Source: Clostridium sp.
GTDB taxonomy: Bacteria > Bacillota > Clostridia > Lachnospirales > Lachnospiraceae
Assembly: GCA_021770825.1 (NCBI GenBank)
Contig: JAETQD010000015.1
Span: forward strand, 34,827-98,826
Length of the DNA stretch: 64,000 bases
Direction of reading: 5' to 3'
Under the pieces are notes generated by a model. That model made no database searches, was not told where the DNA came from, and saw only the letters and a program-made list of their open reading frames with translations. Of the stretch, positions 1 to 9,275 are shown piece after piece. How positions within the stretch are numbered: the first letter of the stretch is position 1; every line of letters begins with the position of its first letter. The position numbers and the translations under genes are program-made.

Positions 1-49
1 TAATGCCAATTCCCTGCGGCAAACTTCCCCAAAATAATCTATAAAATAT

Positions 50-77
50 ATTATATCACATCACATTTTTTTGTCAA
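50..77 (-). promoter_or_regulatory. sigma-A promoter reading out of the left edge
   Basis: On the minus strand TTGACA (77-72) and TATAAT (55-50) are separated by 16 bases, a near-consensus sigma-A promoter. A second TTGACA lies at 88-83. It would transcribe leftward into a gene outside the window. Positions 1-160 hold no gene. Confidence 0.7.
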
Positions 78-165
78 ATCCTTGTCAAGCAATTTCGTAT
101 GAAAGAAATTTTTTTCACGCCTGTTTTCGGACCTTTTATTTTGGGGTGCACACTTTTGATAAATA

Positions 166-174
166 TGCTATAAT
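166..174 (+). promoter_or_regulatory. extended -10 promoter for the DUF554 gene
   Basis: TGCTATAAT is a perfect extended -10 (TGn plus TATAAT). No good -35 is visible at the usual distance, which fits an extended -10 promoter. It lies 39 bases before the ATG of the DUF554 gene. Confidence 0.6.
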
Positions 175-212
175 TGGAACAGCGTGTTTAAAATTACAAA
201 GGAGTTTTCATT

Positions 213-932
213 ATGACTGGTTTAGGGACAATAATTAATGTGGCTGGAATTATATGCGGCGGAGTTATGGGATTATTATTCGGAAAGAAAATGAGCGAAC
301 GCTATCAGGACACCTTAATGTGCGCCACCTCTCTCTGCGTACTGTTTCTGGGAATTGGCGGATGCATAGAGGAAATGCTTTCGGTTACGGAAAAGGGGCT
401 GGAAAGCGGCGGCACCATGATGATGATCGGCTGCTTTGCCCTGGGAGCGGTGATCGGCGAATGGCTGAATCTGGATCACCACATGGAACAATTCGGAATC
501 TGGCTGAAGGAAAAGACGAAAAGTGAGGGCGATACCACCTTTGTGGACGGCTTTGTGAATGCGTCCCTTACGGTCTGCATCGGCGCCATGGCCGTGGTGG
601 GAGCCATTACGGACGGAATTACCGGAGATTACTCCATTCTGGCTGCCAAAGCCATCCTGGACCTGATTATTATTATGATCATGACTGCATCCATGGGAAA
701 GGGCTGTATTTTCTCCGCCATCCCCGTGGGAATTTTCCAGGGATCCATCACACTGCTGGCCCGGCTTGTGGAGCCCTTCATGACGGAACAGGCTTTATCC
801 AACATGTCACTGACTGGTTCCATGCTGATTTTCTGCGTGGGAACCAATCTGATCTGGGGAAAACGAATCAAGGTGGCAAATCTACTGCCTGCCATCTTCT
901 TAGCGGTCCTATGGACCTTTTTACCCTTTTAA
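213..932 (+). CDS. DUF554 family integral membrane protein
   Basis: A 239-residue polytopic membrane protein of the DUF554 (YdfK/YqgA-like) family, at that family's usual length. Gly/Ala/Met-rich hydrophobic stretches recur from residue 5 to the C-terminus, giving roughly seven predicted helices. A more polar stretch near residues 95-110 contains Lys-Glu-Lys and Glu-Gly-Asp runs. No catalytic motif is visible, and the transported substrate of this family is not established. The ATG is preceded by AAAGGAG at good spacing and by an extended -10 promoter. The ABC-F gene starts 41 bases after the stop on the same strand, so the two may be co-transcribed. Confidence 0.85.
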   Translation: MTGLGTIINVAGIICGGVMGLLFGKKMSERYQDTLMCATSLCVLFLGIGGCIEEMLSVTEKGLESGGTMMMIGCFALGAVIGEWLNLDHHMEQFGIWLKEKTKSEGDTTFVDGFVNASLTVCIGAMAVVGAITDGITGDYSILAAKAILDLIIIMIMTASMGKGCIFSAIPVGIFQGSITLLARLVEPFMTEQALSNMSLTGSMLIFCVGTNLIWGKRIKVANLLPAIFLAVLWTFLPF

Positions 933-973
933 CATAAAGTAATCCTGGCCCTTTGGCCGGAACAGGAGGCAAT

Positions 974-2893
974 ATGATACTATCCTGCAGTAATATCTGC
1001 AAATCCTTTGGAAGCGACGATATCATTAAAAACGCTTCCTTCCATATAGAAGAACACGAGAAAGCTGCCATTGTGGGCATCAACGGAGCCGGAAAATCCA
1101 CGCTCCTTAAAATCATTGTGGGCGAACTGGCCGCAGACTCCGGTGAGGTTGTGATCTCCAAGGGAAAGACCTTCGGCTACCTGGCCCAGAACCAGGACCT
1201 TTTAAGCCACCGTACCATCTATGAGGAGATGGTGGAGGTCAAGCGTCCCATTATTGAGATGGAAGAAAAATTACGAGAACTGGAAATTTCCATGAAACTG
1301 GCGGAAGGTGATGAACTGGAAACCATGATGTCGTCATACAGCCGCTTAAGCCACCAGTTCGAGCTTTTAAACGGCTACGCCTGGAAAAGTGAAATCATCG
1401 GCGTTTTAAAGGGCCTGGGCTTTACGGAAGAGGAGTTCGCAAAACAGATTTCCACCTTATCCGGAGGACAGAAAACCCGCGTTTCCCTGGGAAAGCTGCT
1501 TCTTACAAGCCCCGATATTATTCTTCTTGACGAGCCCACCAACCACCTGGACATGTCCTCCATCGCCTGGCTGGAAACCTACTTATTAAATTATAAGGGA
1601 AGCGTCATCATCGTGGCCCATGACCGGTATTTCCTGGATAAAATCGTCACCAAGGTGGTGGAGCTGGACAGCGGAAAAGCCACTGTCTACCTTGGAAACT
1701 ACACGGCATACAGCGAAAAGCGGGCCCAGATGCGGGCCATCCAGATGAAAGCCTACTTAAACCAGCAGCAGGAAATCAAGCACCAGGAAGAGGTCATTGA
1801 AAAGCTGCGCTCCTTTAACCGGGAAAAATCCATCAAACGGGCGGAAAGCCGGGAAAAGATGTTAAATAAAATCGAAGTGCTGGAAAAGCCCACGGAGGTC
1901 AACGATGCCATGGACATCCGGCTGGAACCCAATATTTTAAGCGGAAATGACGTTCTGACCGTCCGGGATCTGGGGAAATCCTTCGGCTCCCTCCATCTGT
2001 TCTCCCATGTGGACTTTGATGTGAAGCGCGGAGAACGGGTGGCCATCATCGGCGACAACGGCACCGGAAAAACCACGATTCTTAAAATCATCAACGGTCT
2101 GGTGGAGCCGGATGCCGGAGAAATCATTTTGGGCTCCCGGGTCCACATTGGTTACTATGACCAGGACCACCAGGTGCTTCATATGGAGAAAACTCTCTTC
2201 GAGGAAATCTCCGACGCCTATCCGGGAATGACCAACACCCAGATTCGTAACACTCTGGCCGCCTTCCTCTTTACAGGAGACGATGTATTTAAGCGCATCG
2301 GCGACTTAAGCGGCGGCGAGCGGGGACGTGTTTCCCTGGCAAAGCTCATGCTGTCCGAAGCCAATTTCCTGATTCTGGACGAGCCCACCAACCACCTGGA
2401 CATTACCTCCAAGGAGATTCTGGAAAACGCCTTAAGCCATTACGGCGGTACCATCCTCTACGTGTCCCATGACCGTTACTTCATAAACCGGACCGCCACC
2501 AGGATTCTGGATTTGACCAACAACCAGCTTTTAAATTACATCGGTAACTACGACTACTATCTGGAAAAGCACGACGACATGATGGCCGCCCACGTCCATT
2601 CCCAGGCCGCCCCAGACGTTTCTTCACCCCAGCCAAAGGTTTCAGAGGAAAAACTGGACTGGAAGGCCCAAAAGGAAGAGCAGGCCAGAATCCGTAAGCG
2701 CCAGAATGACTTAAAGAAGGTGGAGGAAGAAATCCACTCCTTAGAGACCAGAGACGGGGAAATCGACGCCCTTCTCTGCGAGGAAGAAATCTTCACCGAT
2801 GTGGCAAAGCTCATGGAACTGAACAAAGAAAAAGAAGCGATTGCCGGGAAGCTGGAATCGCTCTATGAAAAATGGGAGGAGCTGGCTGAGTAA
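974..2893 (+). CDS. ABC-F family ATPase, Uup-like
   Basis: Soluble ABC-F protein of 639 residues with two nucleotide-binding domains and no membrane segment. Domain 1 has Walker A GINGAGKST (about 35-43), signature LSGGQ (about 162) and DEPTNHLD (about 186). Domain 2 has GDNGTGKTT (about 360), LSGGERGR (about 445) and a second DEPTNHLD. A charged coiled-coil tail after about residue 555 resembles the Uup C-terminal domain. ABC-F proteins act on the ribosome, in translation control or antibiotic protection; the exact role here is not determined. The reading frame extends upstream to a TTG at 953, but the ATG at 974 directly follows AGGAGG (963-968) and is the better start. Confidence 0.9.
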   Translation: MILSCSNICKSFGSDDIIKNASFHIEEHEKAAIVGINGAGKSTLLKIIVGELAADSGEVVISKGKTFGYLAQNQDLLSHRTIYEEMVEVKRPIIEMEEKLRELEISMKLAEGDELETMMSSYSRLSHQFELLNGYAWKSEIIGVLKGLGFTEEEFAKQISTLSGGQKTRVSLGKLLLTSPDIILLDEPTNHLDMSSIAWLETYLLNYKGSVIIVAHDRYFLDKIVTKVVELDSGKATVYLGNYTAYSEKRAQMRAIQMKAYLNQQQEIKHQEEVIEKLRSFNREKSIKRAESREKMLNKIEVLEKPTEVNDAMDIRLEPNILSGNDVLTVRDLGKSFGSLHLFSHVDFDVKRGERVAIIGDNGTGKTTILKIINGLVEPDAGEIILGSRVHIGYYDQDHQVLHMEKTLFEEISDAYPGMTNTQIRNTLAAFLFTGDDVFKRIGDLSGGERGRVSLAKLMLSEANFLILDEPTNHLDITSKEILENALSHYGGTILYVSHDRYFINRTATRILDLTNNQLLNYIGNYDYYLEKHDDMMAAHVHSQAAPDVSSPQPKVSEEKLDWKAQKEEQARIRKRQNDLKKVEEEIHSLETRDGEIDALLCEEEIFTDVAKLMELNKEKEAIAGKLESLYEKWEELAE

Positions 2894-2918
2894 TGCAGCC
2901 AGTCCCTCCTTTTTTCCA

Positions 2919-2947
2919 TTGCATTCTATTTTTATTTCTGCTATAAT
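2919..2947 (+). promoter_or_regulatory. sigma-A promoter for the Rpn-family nuclease gene
   Basis: TTGCAT (2919-2924) and TATAAT (2942-2947) with a 17-base spacer. Just downstream AAAGAGA (2958-2964) and TCTCTTT (2971-2977) form a short hairpin followed by a T-rich run. That hairpin could be the terminator of the upstream ABC-F gene or an early attenuator; which one is unclear. Confidence 0.5.
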
Positions 2948-3050
2948 AATCCTACTCAAAGAGAGTTTCTTCTCTTTTTTCTATTTTATCTTTGCAGAAT
3001 CTGCAGGATTCCTCTTTTTTATCACACAGTCTTATCTGAAAGGAAATTTT

Positions 3051-3917
3051 ATGTCAAAACAAAAATCAGTTCAAGAGCTCACTAACAGAGAATTTAAATC
3101 CAGTGCTTTCACCACATACTTCGGTACAGCGGAAAATGCGGCTAAGCTATACTGTGCACTGAACCATGCCGAACCAGTTGGTCCTGATGATATCCGTTTT
3201 ACTACTTTAGAAGGCGTCCTCTATATGGCAAGAAAAAACGATCTGGCTTTCACTGCCAGACAAAAGGTTCTTATCATAGGAGAGCACCAATCCACCTTAA
3301 ATCTGAACATGCCTCTGCGAAGCGCCATTTATTATGGAAGAACCATTGAGCGTATGATTCCTCCCCGCGACATCTATCGAATTAACAAAATTCCTCTCCC
3401 AACTCCTGAATTCTATGTTTTCTACAATGGGATTCGTCCCCAGCCTGCTGAACGCATCTTAAAACTTTCTGATTCCTACCTTGAAAAGTCCCTGGTTCCT
3501 ATGCTAGAATTACAAGTGAAGATGATTAATATAAATCCATCTGCCAATCATCCAATTCTATCCAAATGCCGTCCTTTATATGAATATTCTGCTTTTATTC
3601 AGCAGATACACAATTACATTTTACTGGGAAACACCCGGGATGAGTCCATTTCCATGGCCATGGAATACTGCATAAAGCAGGGAATTATGGTTGACTTTAT
3701 CCAACTATATGGAACGGAGGTACGCAATATGATTTTTACCGAGTTTAACTTAGAAGATGCACTGGAAGTCCGCGGAGAGGAAAAGTTTGAAGAGGGCATT
3801 GCGCGCGTAAACTCCCTGATTCAAAAACTGATTCAAGATGGACGACAAGAAGAAATTGAACGTGTGGTTTCCGACAAGGCCTACCAGAACATGCTGTTTG
3901 AAGAATACGGGATTTAA
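3051..3917 (+). CDS. Rpn family PD-(D/E)XK nuclease / putative transposase
   Basis: A 288-residue protein resembling the Rpn (recombination-promoting nuclease) / PD-(D/E)XK transposase-like family that is widespread in Lachnospiraceae. The core reads NDLAF followed by IIGEHQS, which matches the D...ExQ catalytic pattern of that superfamily. The SAIYYGR segment that follows is also typical. The C-terminus (NSLIQKLIQDGR...) is the helical tail these proteins share. The ATG at 3051 follows AAAGGAAA. The open frame runs back to 2841 into the previous gene, but that extension is not used. The function may be DNA cleavage in recombination or it may be a domesticated element. The stop region overlaps the convergent lipase pseudogene by 4 bases. 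Confidence 0.75.
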   Translation: MSKQKSVQELTNREFKSSAFTTYFGTAENAAKLYCALNHAEPVGPDDIRFTTLEGVLYMARKNDLAFTARQKVLIIGEHQSTLNLNMPLRSAIYYGRTIERMIPPRDIYRINKIPLPTPEFYVFYNGIRPQPAERILKLSDSYLEKSLVPMLELQVKMININPSANHPILSKCRPLYEYSAFIQQIHNYILLGNTRDESISMAMEYCIKQGIMVDFIQLYGTEVRNMIFTEFNLEDALEVRGEEKFEEGIARVNSLIQKLIQDGRQEEIERVVSDKAYQNMLFEEYGI

Positions 3918-5103
3918 AATCCCTTCTCCTTTAACTCCTCCACCACCTTTATGTAAAACTCCAATACATCGAATCCTCTGTAATCTTCTCTTGTCAGGTC
4001 AATCATATCGCCGTGGGAAATTCCGCGGAGATATGAGTTTCTTATGGTCCCTTTGAAGTTGGTCCAGCGGGCAGACTCCTCTGTGACCAGACCGTCATTT
4101 TCTGCATCCAAAGCCTTTAAAATCCAGTAAGGAATACAGAGTAGCTTGCTGCTGAAGCCATGCTTCATAAGGCTTGCATAACTCTGGTACCAGACCCCCG
4201 GCATATCCGGATACCGCTCATTAAAATCCCTGGCATAAGCACAGGAAAGCTGTCTGCTTGCCACATAGGCATTGGGCTTTCTATCCCCCAGTCTTCCGAA
4301 ATAGGCATCAATCCAACCGCATATTCTCCGGTAAATGCTGTCCGGCAGCTTCATTAAGGCGTCCACCAGCATGGAACCGCGGTGGGGTGTGTATTGATGG
4401 TGGTCAGCGAGGCCACATAGGGGGCCATGTAAAGTCCGCTTATGAGATATCTGGAATCCAGACCGCCCTTGGAATGGGCGATGATGTTCACCTTCTCTGC
4501 CCCTGTTTCCTTTAATATTTCAAAAATTTTATCCTTTAATATCTGTCCGTTGTCTTCAACCGTTCCCCATGCCTCCTGATGGCCGTAATACACTCTGGCT
4601 CCATTTCTCTTTAAAATCCTGGGAATCCGCCCCCAGTAATTAAAGTAGTGGAAATCCCTGAATCCCACTCCGTGAACCAGAAGAAGCGGATATCTTGTAT
4701 CACAGATCTTTTGTTCCACGCGCACATCGTCCAGGCTGATTTTATAAAGGGTGTGGTCAATCTCCTGTCTGGCAAGTCCTCTCACATAGATGGCAAGTCC
4801 GTAATTAAGTACCGGAACCCATATGAGCATCCACACCAGAAACCGCTTGGCAATCCTTAATCTCCGGCACAGTATGCACATCCAGCCAAGAATCAGGAAA
4901 AACACCAGATAAACCAGGAAAAATCCAATCCCGACCGCAATTCCCGCCGGACGGATTCCGTGCCGGATCACCTGATACATCCCAACCATTCCCAAAAGCG
5001 GCATCCCCCATAGGGTAACTGTCAGAAGGCAGGTCAGAATTTTCAGAATCCGCACATGGATTTTTTCGGCCGCTGTAAGCACTGTATCATACTTCACCGT
5101 CAT
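3914..5103 (-). pseudogene. frameshifted membrane-anchored triacylglycerol lipase (alpha/beta hydrolase)
   Basis: Two minus-strand frames together make one lipase. The N-terminal part (5103-4354) has three to four hydrophobic helices, then LLLVHGVGF (oxyanion region) and the nucleophile motif AHSKGG. The C-terminal part (from about 4372 to 3914) carries NDGLV and ISHGD, which supply the acid and histidine. Between them the lipase signature TPHRGS is read only if two bases are removed: the minus strand reads AATACACACCCCACC where AATACACCCCACC keeps the frame. An extra CA in a short CA run is therefore the simplest explanation. The repaired product would be 395 residues. Start at 5103 follows AAAGGAAA. 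It could be a true pseudogene, a slippage variant, or a sequencing error. Confidence 0.85.
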
Positions 5104-5202
5104 GGAATCATTTCCTTTCTCTTTCGCGAACTGCTCTTTGACTGGAAAGCCCCGCAGGCACCAAAGCTCATCCGGCACCTGCGGGACCTATCCCTGCGTG
5201 AT

Positions 5203-6045
5203 TTAAATACTTTCCACAACGGCGGCTGCTTTATCCAGGAAATCAGCCTCCACATATTCTACAACGCCCTCGTCCACGGCTTTTGCAATCTCCGGACGGA
5301 TGGGAATTCTGGCCAGCACAGGAATGTCGTACTCCTCTGCCACCTCTTTGACCTTGCTCTCGCCAAACAGGGAAATCTTCTTTCCGCAGTCCGGACATTC
5401 CAGGTAGCTCATGTTTTCCACCAGGCCAAGAATCGGAATATCCATCTTCTTTGCCATATTGACAGCCTTTCCGACGATCATGGAAACCAGCTCCTGAGGA
5501 GAGGTTACAATGATGATTCCGTCCACCGGAAGGGACTGGAACACCGTAAGGGGCACATCTCCGGTTCCCGGAGGCATGTCCACAAACATATAATCAATAT
5601 TCTCCCAAAGGGTCTCACCCCAGAACTGCTTCACAGCACCTGCGATCACCGGACCTCTCCAGATCACCGGATCTGTTTCGTGCTCCAGCACCATATTGGA
5701 AGACATTACTTCAATTCCTGTGGCAGAAACTGCCGGCATTAAAAGCGTTCCCTCCGGGTTCACGCCTGCCATTTCATGAATTCCGAAAGCCTTCGGAATG
5801 GATGGGCCTGTGATATCTGCATCCAGGATTCCCACACGATAGTTTTTCGCCCGCATCCGGCAGGCCAGTAAAGAAGTCACCAGAGACTTACCTACGCCGC
5901 CCTTTCCGCTGACAACTCCAATTACCTTTTTCACGGAGCTTCCTTCGCTTAATTTCTCCAGGAAACTGGACTTATCCACCTTTCTGCTGTCGCAGTTTGC
6001 GGAACAGGTACCGCAGTCATGGGTACAGTTTGCCGGTTCACTCAT
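5203..6045 (-). CDS. Mrp/NBP35-type Fe-S carrier ATPase
   Basis: P-loop ATPase of 280 residues that, in this family, binds and transfers [4Fe-4S] clusters to apoproteins. A Cys-rich N-terminus (CTHDCGTCSANC, residues 7-18) precedes the deviant Walker A SGKGGVGKS (46-54). DADITGPSIPK and DMPPGTGD follow. The CPDC pair late in the protein is the cluster-binding CxxC. The N-terminal Cys motif is of the NBP35 type, while the overall length matches bacterial Mrp/ApbC. The ATG follows GGAGGG. It lies 13 bases downstream of the HPr gene on the same strand, probably one transcript. Confidence 0.9.
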   Translation of the reverse strand: MSEPANCTHDCGTCSANCDSRKVDKSSFLEKLSEGSSVKKVIGVVSGKGGVGKSLVTSLLACRMRAKNYRVGILDADITGPSIPKAFGIHEMAGVNPEGTLLMPAVSATGIEVMSSNMVLEHETDPVIWRGPVIAGAVKQFWGETLWENIDYMFVDMPPGTGDVPLTVFQSLPVDGIIIVTSPQELVSMIVGKAVNMAKKMDIPILGLVENMSYLECPDCGKKISLFGESKVKEVAEEYDIPVLARIPIRPEIAKAVDEGVVEYVEADFLDKAAAVVESI

Positions 6046-6058
6046 CTTTCATTCCCTC

Positions 6059-6322
6059 CTACTCTTTGAGCCCTGTGGAGATCAGATTGCATACTGCCTC
6101 CAGAGCTTCTTCCTCATCATCGCCTGTGCACTGCACCTCAATTTCAGACCCGCATTTGATACCGGAAGCCATCACATTGAGTACGCTTTTGGCGTTGATT
6201 TCCTTATCTTGATATAAAATAAAAATTTTAGACTTAAATTTCATGGATGTCTGACATAACAATCCCGCCGGACGAAGATGTAAGCCGGACGGATTTACCA
6301 CTTGTATTTTCCTCGATTTCAT
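6059..6322 (-). CDS. HPr family phosphocarrier protein
   Basis: An 87-residue HPr. The active-site histidine is His15 in SGLHLRPAG and the regulatory serine is Ser46 in AKSVLNVM, both at the canonical positions. It can therefore take phosphate from PTS enzyme I and could be a target of HPr kinase. No enzyme I (ptsI) gene is adjacent, so it may be a stand-alone ptsH or a paralogue. It precedes mrp by 13 bases. The start ATG at 6322 follows a GGGAGTG-type site. Confidence 0.9.
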   Translation of the reverse strand: MKSRKIQVVNPSGLHLRPAGLLCQTSMKFKSKIFILYQDKEINAKSVLNVMASGIKCGSEIEVQCTGDDEEEALEAVCNLISTGLKE

Positions 6323-6352
6323 TAGACCACACTCCCTTCCCTTTTTAGCATT

Positions 6353-7018
6353 CTATAATAGATTTCCGCCAATGTCAAGGCAGGGGCTGCTTTGCTTTGA
6401 AAAGACGCAGCCGCAGTAATTCTGCCGGTAAAGCTGATGCTCTCTCGACAGCTCTGTGGAACGCTTGTATCCGTTCCTCTTCTTAAAATCAGAATTCAGA
6501 TAGGAGACTCCATACTCTCCTGCCGCTGCCTCGCCGATGGCATTGAGACGGTCTGCATCTTTCAGGGGGCTGATTGTGAGGGTGGTGGTAAAGAAATCAT
6601 ATCCGCCTTCCTTTGCAAGTCTCGCTGCCTCGTAAAGCCGAAGTTTAAAGCATTCCGTACAGCGTTTTCCTCCCTCCGGTTCCTGTTCCAGCCCTTTCAC
6701 AGCCTCGTAAAATACCTCGGGATGGTATTCTCCCTTCAAAAGGCAGATTCTGTGCCTTCCGCCGGCTTTCTCAAATTCTTCATTCATCTCTTCAATCAGC
6801 CGCTCCTGTTCACTGACTCTGGCCGCATACTCGGAAGCCGGGCTGATATTGGGATTGTAATAAAAAACCGTAATGGCAAAATACTGGGACAGATATTCCA
6901 GAACATAGCTGCTGCACGGCGCACAGCAGCTATGGAGAAAGAGCGTTGGAACATGCCCTTCCTGCTTCAGCCGGTCAATGGTTTTATCCAGTTCCTTCTG
7001 GTAATTTCTTTTATTCAA
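6353..7018 (-). CDS. queH: epoxyqueuosine reductase QueH
   Basis: A 221-residue protein of the QueH (DUF208) family, which reduces epoxyqueuosine to queuosine in tRNA, a non-orthologous replacement for QueG. The hallmark Cys residues are all visible: LHSCCAPCSS near residue 30, CTECFKLRL near 140, and NYCGC near the C-terminus. Start is a TTG at 7018 directly after GGAGGAAAA; no ATG has a comparable site. The gene lies downstream of the rpoD terminator, so it probably has its own promoter in the 60-base gap. Confidence 0.88.
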   Translation of the reverse strand: MNKRNYQKELDKTIDRLKQEGHVPTLFLHSCCAPCSSYVLEYLSQYFAITVFYYNPNISPASEYAARVSEQERLIEEMNEEFEKAGGRHRICLLKGEYHPEVFYEAVKGLEQEPEGGKRCTECFKLRLYEAARLAKEGGYDFFTTTLTISPLKDADRLNAIGEAAAGEYGVSYLNSDFKKRNGYKRSTELSREHQLYRQNYCGCVFSKQSSPCLDIGGNLL

Positions 7019-7080
7019 CGAATTTTCCTCCGCACGTTCGATGAAAAGCCAAAAAGCCAGCCATCGCCAGGCACTCGCCC

Positions 7081-7115
7081 AGAAAAAGGACAGCCGGATT
7101 CTCTCCTGCTGTCCT
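7081..7115 (-). terminator. rho-independent terminator of rpoD
   Basis: On the minus strand AGGACAGC (7115-7108) and GCTGTCCT (7094-7087) form an 8-base perfect stem followed by TTTTT. It lies 14 bases past the rpoD stop. Confidence 0.8.
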
Positions 7116-7128
7116 CTCTGATTTCGGT

Positions 7129-8256
7129 TTACAGGAAATCCCGGATCCGCTTGCTGCGGACAGGATTTCTAAGCTTTCTCAGTGCCTTGGCTTCAATCTG
7201 GCGGATACGCTCTCTTGTGACGTTGAACTCTTTGCCAACCTCTTCCAAAGTTCTTGGATGTCCGTCCTCCAGACCAAACCGTAAGACAATCACCTGTCGC
7301 TCTCTTTCCTTTAAATCGCCCAGAAGTGCATCAATGTGCTCCCGAAGCATCACCGATTCCACATTTCCCTCAGGGGTCACTGCATTGCTGTCTGCAACGA
7401 AATCGCCCAGATTGGAGTCGTCCTCCTCACCGATGGGGGTTTCCAGGGACGCAGGCTCTCTTGCGATCTGCATAATCTCCATCACCTTGTCCTCAGACAT
7501 TTCCAGGGCATCTGCAAGCTCCGTCACAGACGGTTCATAGCCCAGCTCCAAAGTGAGCTTTCTCTGCATCTTGGACATTTTGTTGATGGTCTCCACCATA
7601 TGCACCGGTACGCGGATGGTTCTTGCCTGATCTGCCAATGCTCTCGTCACAGACTGTCTGATCCACCAGGTAGCATATGTACTCAGCTTATAACCTTTTG
7701 TATAATCAAATTTTTCAACGCCTTTGATGAGGCCCAGGTTTCCCTCCTGAACCAGATCCAGGAAGCTCATTCCGCGTCCTGTATAGCGCTTTGCGATGCT
7801 GACAACCAGCCTGAGATTGGCTTCAATGAGACGTTCCTTTGCATACTCGTCTCCTTCCGCCTTTCTTTTTGCAAGCCGCAGCTCCTCCTCGGCAGATAAA
7901 AGCGGTACGGTACCGATTTCTTTTAAGTACATACGCACCGGATCCTCTGTTCCGATTCCCTCCAACAGGTCGATGGCATCCAAATCAATGTCATCTTCCA
8001 TCTTGTCGCCCACAAAATCGTCGTCCACATCGTCCATCAGCAGAGGATCGTCGTCCACAAGCAATGTGTCATCGATTATCGGAATCACATCAATATTATT
8101 GTGTTCCAGATAACTGTAAATTTCATCCATCTGCTCCGGGCCCAGATTGTCTCCGGCGAAAAAGTCATTGATTTCTGTCACGTCCAATGCATTCTGCTTT
8201 GACTTTCCCAGTTCGACAAGTTTTTTAAGCTTCTCTAAAAATACTTCTTTTTCCAC
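7129..8256 (-). CDS. rpoD: primary sigma factor RpoD (sigma-70/sigma-A)
   Basis: Primary RNA polymerase sigma factor, 375 residues. Region 1.1 occupies about the first 80 residues and is followed by an acidic Asp-rich linker. Region 1.2 begins [11 protein letters not shown]. Regions 2.1-2.4 include [17 protein letters not shown] and YATWWIRQ. Region 4.2 ends with the helix-turn-helix [20 protein letters not shown]. The length is typical of Clostridia, without a long non-conserved insert. The start codon is GTG (8256), preceded by AAAGGGCG. In many Firmicutes rpoD follows dnaG; here dnaG is absent and the gene has its own promoter (8321-8349) and terminator. Confidence 0.97.
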   Translation of the reverse strand: MEKEVFLEKLKKLVELGKSKQNALDVTEINDFFAGDNLGPEQMDEIYSYLEHNNIDVIPIIDDTLLVDDDPLLMDDVDDDFVGDKMEDDIDLDAIDLLEGIGTEDPVRMYLKEIGTVPLLSAEEELRLAKRKAEGDEYAKERLIEANLRLVVSIAKRYTGRGMSFLDLVQEGNLGLIKGVEKFDYTKGYKLSTYATWWIRQSVTRALADQARTIRVPVHMVETINKMSKMQRKLTLELGYEPSVTELADALEMSEDKVMEIMQIAREPASLETPIGEEDDSNLGDFVADSNAVTPEGNVESVMLREHIDALLGDLKERERQVIVLRFGLEDGHPRTLEEVGKEFNVTRERIRQIEAKALRKLRNPVRSKRIRDFL

Positions 8257-8320
8257 GAATAACGCCCTTTCAAGTGAAAGATGTCATGTGAAAGCTGCTT
8301 AAACTGCTCCACGATGATTC

Positions 8321-8349
8321 ATTATATACTATCCCACTACATTTTTCAA
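8321..8349 (-). promoter_or_regulatory. sigma-A promoter of rpoD
   Basis: TTGAAA (8349-8344) and TATAAT (8326-8321) with a 17-base spacer on the minus strand. It gives a leader of about 55-60 bases before the GTG start of rpoD and partly overlaps the end of the upstream lipid kinase gene region. Confidence 0.75.
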
Positions 8350-8354
8350 CAATT

Positions 8355-9275
8355 TTATTCGCTTTTTTCAACCCTTTCCGGCAGTTTCATACCGCAGTTT
8401 AAACGGATGGCTCCATGGATATTTTCCACTGTTACCTGCTTTTTAAGCCCCCCGTACTCTCCGTCCAGCACCCAGGGAATCTCCTCATCGGCAGTCACCG
8501 TGAGCCTGGAGGTGCAGAAACGGAACACATACTCATTCTCCTCTTCCCTTAAAAACATATAGGAAACAATATTCGACAAATCCGCCGGCGTTTTCGGTGT
8601 ACGGATGAACAGAGCTTCAAAAAGTCCGTCGTCAAAATACACATCCCTGGGAACCAGGCCCTTAAAACCGCCCACGCTGGTGGTATTGGTCACCATGCCG
8701 AAGATAAACTCTCCTTCAATCTCTCCCTCTTCCCATTCCACCTTCATTTTCTTTGCCTTTAAGGAGGCCAGGTGCTTCACCGATTCCAGAATATAGGCCT
8801 GGTGGCCCAGGATATTTTTCTTATCCTGGGGTGTCATATAGGACACCTCGGTGAACGCTCCGAAGGCTGCAATGTATACAAAATACTGGTCCTCTCCGAA
8901 TTTTCCGATGTCCACGCTGCTCTGGATATCGCCGCAGGCCACCTCCGCCGCCTTCTCAAAATCACCGGGAATCTTAAGACTTCTGGCGTAATCGTTGGTG
9001 GAGCCTGAGGGAAGATATCCGAGAACCGGGCGTTTTTTCAGCTTCATCAGTCCGGAAACCACATTATTTAAGGTTCCGTCCCCTCCGCTGCAAACAAAAA
9101 GGTCTGTGGTTTCCCCATATTCCTCTGCAATCCGTCTGGCATCCTGGGCATTCTGAGTCACATACACCGACGGAAAATATCCGTATTTACAAAAACAGTC
9201 TAAAATCCCCATGAGCTGGTTTTTTATCTGCTCCCGTCCTGATCTGGGATTCACTAAAAATATCATGTTTTTCAT
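8355..9275 (-). CDS. diacylglycerol kinase family lipid kinase
   Basis: A 306-residue soluble lipid kinase of the YegS/DgkB/BmrU type, which phosphorylates diacylglycerol or a related lipid with ATP. The N-terminal FLVNPRSGR, the nucleotide motif GGDGTLNNVVSG and PSGSTNDYARSL are all present. The C-terminal beta-sandwich has the usual VDGEYGG-like turn (VLDGEYGG). The open frame extends upstream through mutY, but the ATG at 9275 follows GGAGGAAAG. It overlaps the mutY stop as ATGA, indicating translational coupling. Confidence 0.88.
   Translation of the reverse strand: MKNMIFLVNPRSGREQIKNQLMGILDCFCKYGYFPSVYVTQNAQDARRIAEEYGETTDLFVCSGGDGTLNNVVSGLMKLKKRPVLGYLPSGSTNDYARSLKIPGDFEKAAEVACGDIQSSVDIGKFGEDQYFVYIAAFGAFTEVSYMTPQDKKNILGHQAYILESVKHLASLKAKKMKVEWEEGEIEGEFIFGMVTNTTSVGGFKGLVPRDVYFDDGLFEALFIRTPKTPADLSNIVSYMFLREEENEYVFRFCTSRLTVTADEEIPWVLDGEYGGLKKQVTVENIHGAIRLNCGMKLPERVEKSE

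Noticed and set aside
5056..5742. Plus-strand frame of 228 codons
   Set aside because: Antisense shadow of the mrp gene and the lipase start; no RBS and no family resemblance.
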